Shown here in pieces: positions 60,923-64,000 of a DNA stretch of 64,000 nt. The stretch covers positions 43,734,405-43,798,404 of the forward strand of contig NC_067312.1 of NCBI RefSeq assembly GCF_020740795.1, in the 5' to 3' direction. The stretch is from Apus apus (lineage: Eukaryota > Chordata > Aves > Apodiformes > Apodidae). The position numbers and the translations under genes were made by a program. Each line of letters starts with the position of its first letter. The stretch's first letter is position 1. The notes under the pieces were generated by a model. It searched no databases and was not told where the DNA came from. It worked only from the letters and a program-made list of their open reading frames with translations.

Positions 60923-61048
60923 ATGCAAGTCAGCTCTTTGGTTTTAGGTGAGATTTGGTGTGGCTGCAGCTGTGCCATGGCTCCACAGTATGCCCTGCCA
61001 CTGCCTCTCAGCCCAGGCTTGGCACTGCATCTGTTCAGCATCTACCTG
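60923..61048 (+). other. Exon-like open stretch with splice signals
   Basis: A CAACCCCACAG acceptor-like site precedes 60923, and CTG|GTAAGTGAG, a strong donor consensus, follows 61048. The 126 bp between them is open in one frame for 42 codons starting at an ATG, and is GC-richer than its flanks. No protein family is recognised and no partner exons were found. It may be a non-coding RNA exon or chance. Confidence 0.2.
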
Positions 61049-61745
61049 GTAAGTGAGCCTATGTCCTTTTTTGTTGCTTCTAAGAAGGCAGAAATTAGAT
61101 TTCATACTCACAACACTTAGGAGTATTTCTGTTGCTGCGCATATCTTCAAAGCACTTTTTAAGGAGCCTGCTGAGGTGTGTGGCTACCTGAGGTGGAACG
61201 AAATTGCAAGGTCCTTCATCTATCAGATCCCTGAGCTGGAGGTGGAGACAGCTGCAGCTTTTGCACACACAGAGGCATAAGAAGGCATGAGATTCAGTGA
61301 TCTTTCTGCAAAAGGGTGCACTGGATCAGTTCAATGAACCAACACAGGGGCTAATCCACCATCTGTCTGAGCTGCTCACTGGCCAGCCCTGAAACTTCTG
61401 AGAATAAGATGGGACAAGAGCATGTGAAAAAATGAGGGAGGATGGGGATCAGGAGCTCCTTTGAACAAATCTCCCAATTGCATTCAGCTGGTTGTGGTGT
61501 GAAACTGCACACTGAGCAAAGCATGTGTGCTTGTGGAGCCAAGTATCCTCCCTGTTCCTCCTGCACCAATGCTTCCTGTTAGTGTGGCACACTGTTCTCC
61601 ATAGGCAGGAAACACTGCAGCTTTATAGTTTAACTCACATGTTTTTATTAGAAAATTGTTTATATTCTTAGACACTCAAGAAGTGAACTTAAGTTTCCTG
61701 TGGTTTATGGGTAGTTGTCTGTATAAACTATTCCCCATTAATGTA

Positions 61746-61773
61746 TTTAATATTTGAATATTTAAATATTAAA
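61746..61773. repeat. AT-only hairpin, 10-bp arms
   Basis: Arms TTTAATATTT and AAATATTAAA around an 8-nt loop. In AT-rich DNA such a pairing is not very surprising. Confidence 0.6.
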
Positions 61774-64000
61774 GATGTAGGACGTATAGTTTGGTATTTC
61801 ATCACTGTTCACATTTTTCCTTTCCCATCCTAAGCCCTAGCATTCCCCAGGTAATTTTATGGACTTCTTACAGTGTTGCAGTCTGTTCTTTTCCAGGGAG
61901 CTGTGGACGGATTTTCTTCACAGGAACGAAGACAGAAATGTGTGTTTGTACTTTCTGCTAAATACAGACATAAGCCTACTCCCCCTTCCTTTTCTTCCTC
62001 ATGGCTCATACTGTCATTGTAAGATGACGCAGAAGTGCATCACCATGGAATATCATGACTTGTCAGGACAGGCACTGCTTCTAGCTTTCCTTTAATGGCT
62101 GACCTACCACTGAAATTAAATTTAAAAGTTGTCATACTGATGTCAGCTTGTAAATATTACTAGGAGTCAAAGTTACAGATAGAAAGCTGGCAAGAAAAAT
62201 CACTCACCTACTCAATATCAAAGATTTGTGTCTGTGCCAACAGTAGCAAGACAGAGCCAGAGAAAGTATGTTGTAGTAACATTACATATTGCCATTCTGT
62301 GTAAAAACACTGGACCAAATTCAGCCTTCTGTGTAAGCAAAGGCAGTTCTGTGAACACTTCTGGTGCTGTACCTACCTGCTTACACCCATGTGGCCCAGA
62401 ACCATATGTCTAAGTTACATTAAGTGACTGAGAGGAATTTGCTTAAACTGATGCAGACAGAGAAAATTCAGTTCTAGGGTCAATGGCATAACCTCAGCTC
62501 ACAGTGCTGGGGCTTGGGTATTAGGGGATAAAAAATTTCCAGTCTGAACTCTGAAAGAGAGAAAAATGGCAGAGCAACACCCACAGGGACAGTGTCCTTT
62601 TCCAGCTGAAAACTCCCCTGAGTGTCAGGCTATGGGGGAAGATCCTAGTTCCTTTCAGCTGATGTTGCTTTTCCCAACAGGACCCAGAAAGGTGGTCATA
62701 TACAACTTCTCAAAGCATGTTGCCAAGTGTGCACACCTGCCCAGCTCCCCTCCTCCCTAAGCAGCTACTCTCACCCATTCTGCCTGCAGCCTGATAGGCT
62801 ACAGGCTTTTTTCCCTTGTATCTGCTGCACAAAACTTCATTATGCCAAGACTGGATTTTGGCCTCAGTGTTGTTTATTTCCAGTCTTACTTTGTACAATA
62901 GCTTTTTTCCCTTGAAATGTGGTTTTCTTAAACCAGATAAAAGCATTATTATGGAAAATAATGTGGTGAGGCAGTGGGGCTGCAAACCGCTTAAACCTCA
63001 ATGTAGATTGTTCTGTAACAAATATTGCTGGTATGTGGGCAATAACCCTGAATAATTTTATTAATTAGCTATATGCCAGTGGCTGTTTCTAAAGGGTACA
63101 CTATTTACACTGTAGATAGTTGAACATGTAGTTACATGTTAAGGATGCGTGTTATTCTATTGTTATTAACTCTGTGAATATAAGAAAAAAAATATACATT
63201 ATAAAAGCAGGTGATCTAATTTACATCATAGCTAATACTAAATTTTTTTCGTGTCTCTTAGCATTAAGATACATATTTTTTATTCAAAGCTGCTTGTATG
63301 TTCAGCATAACAACCATTTTCCCTGTGTTTTCCACTCTATTTTAGAGGAAGGTCATACCATATACACTGCTAAACAAAACTACATGTATTTAGTGTTCAT
63401 ATACAAGTTCATTATAAAAAAAAAAGCATATGGGGTAGAAAGAATTTGTTTAAATCTGTAGAAATATTTCATGCTACTGGAGCTGTTGGTTTTATAAGGC
63501 TAACTTGCTTGTTTATTGCAGGCTGTCACTAGTTGTTGCAGTTGAGATTGTTTCAATGACCTTACTGTGAATTTCTGTTAGTATAGATTGTACTTTGCAT
63601 CTTAAGTGTTTATAATATTTGTTTTGGGGATAACTGCTAGGTTTTTGTAATATTTATTTCGTCTACATTTTTAATCCATGCTCTCTGTTTTACCTCTGAT
63701 ATTAGTAGAGTCTTGGCCTGGGAATACTATATAGTTGGTGTCATGAAGTAAGCGTTTGACAGCTTTACATTAATATTATGTACTACAATTTGATGTCTGC
63801 ACAGAGAGGGCTAATGGCAACACTGGAGCTGGAATTGCTAATACTATGCTGAGCACACCTTGGGCATGCATTTGCACAACTGATGCCAAAATGTGTTGAT
63901 ATTGGCCTTTCAGGTGAATGAAGAGTCAGAAGAAGGGACATAGTGAAAATTAGCTCAGTAAAGGAAAAAGAATTAAATGAGATTACAAGAAACAACACTG

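Larger units (their letters stand above)
53791..64000. other. Single-copy non-coding DNA, 10.2 kb
   Basis: No CR1 or LTR recognised. Contents noted: T run (57541-57556), pure GGAGAA hexamer array (59857-59988), an exon-like 126-bp open stretch with good splice signals (60923-61048) and an AT hairpin (61746-61773). GC-richer short stretches near 54100-54240 and 62560-62760 hold small open frames without known domains. Confidence 0.5.

Noticed and set aside
1..64000. CRISPR array, bacterial operon, phage or plasmid features
   Set aside because: No regularly spaced repeats or prokaryotic gene organisation; all evidence points to vertebrate nuclear DNA.

Overview
This window reads as AT-rich, non-coding nuclear DNA from a bird. 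No host protein-coding gene, rRNA or tRNA could be supported. The bird assignment rests on many CR1 non-LTR retrotransposon (LINE) copies ending in the short ATTCTATG-type tandem tails typical of sauropsid CR1. It is also supported by one solo LTR whose layout I recognise from neoavian endogenous retroviruses, and by the absence of mammal-type L1 or Alu. By eye, CR1 makes up about 12 kb, nearly a fifth of the window. That is more than I would expect for chicken and suggests a CR1-rich lineage such as a woodpecker or hornbill relative; the species guess is inference only.

Layout. 1-10.4 kb: single-copy AT-rich DNA with small simple repeats and two perfect inverted repeats. 10.4-13.6 kb: a CR1 tail, two abutting CR1 3' ends, then a solo LTR of about 960 bp. 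13.6-18 kb: single-copy DNA with poly-T and T/G tracts and a possible MIR relic. 18-26.1 kb: a CR1 cluster holding a tail, a 1.7-kb minus-strand copy, a nearly complete minus-strand copy keeping 5' region, ORF1 and endonuclease but lacking about 1 kb of reverse transcriptase, and a plus-strand 3' end. 26-30.6 kb: single-copy DNA with one GC-richer patch near 28.3 kb. 30.6-33.5 kb: a minus-strand CR1 split by a plus-strand CR1. 33.5-51.5 kb: mostly single-copy DNA with two CR1 3' ends, one or two possible LTR remnants and G-quadruplex motifs. 51.5-53.8 kb: a 2.3-kb minus-strand CR1. 53.8-64 kb: single-copy DNA with a pure 22-copy GGAGAA repeat at 59.9 kb.

All coding remnants belong to CR1 ORF1 (zinc-knuckle/esterase) or ORF2 (endonuclease-reverse transcriptase). 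All are broken by frameshifts, stops, deletions or changed catalytic residues, so no element here looks autonomous. The window is therefore a gene desert or the inside of a large intron.

The strongest observation is that the CR1 copies at 30.6-33.5 kb and 51.5-53.8 kb share about 700 bp at roughly 98% identity, while the parts of the same elements on either side are only about 75-85% identical. This looks like ectopic gene conversion between two same-orientation repeats 21.7 kb apart, or a mosaic element. I found no evidence of a new multi-gene system.
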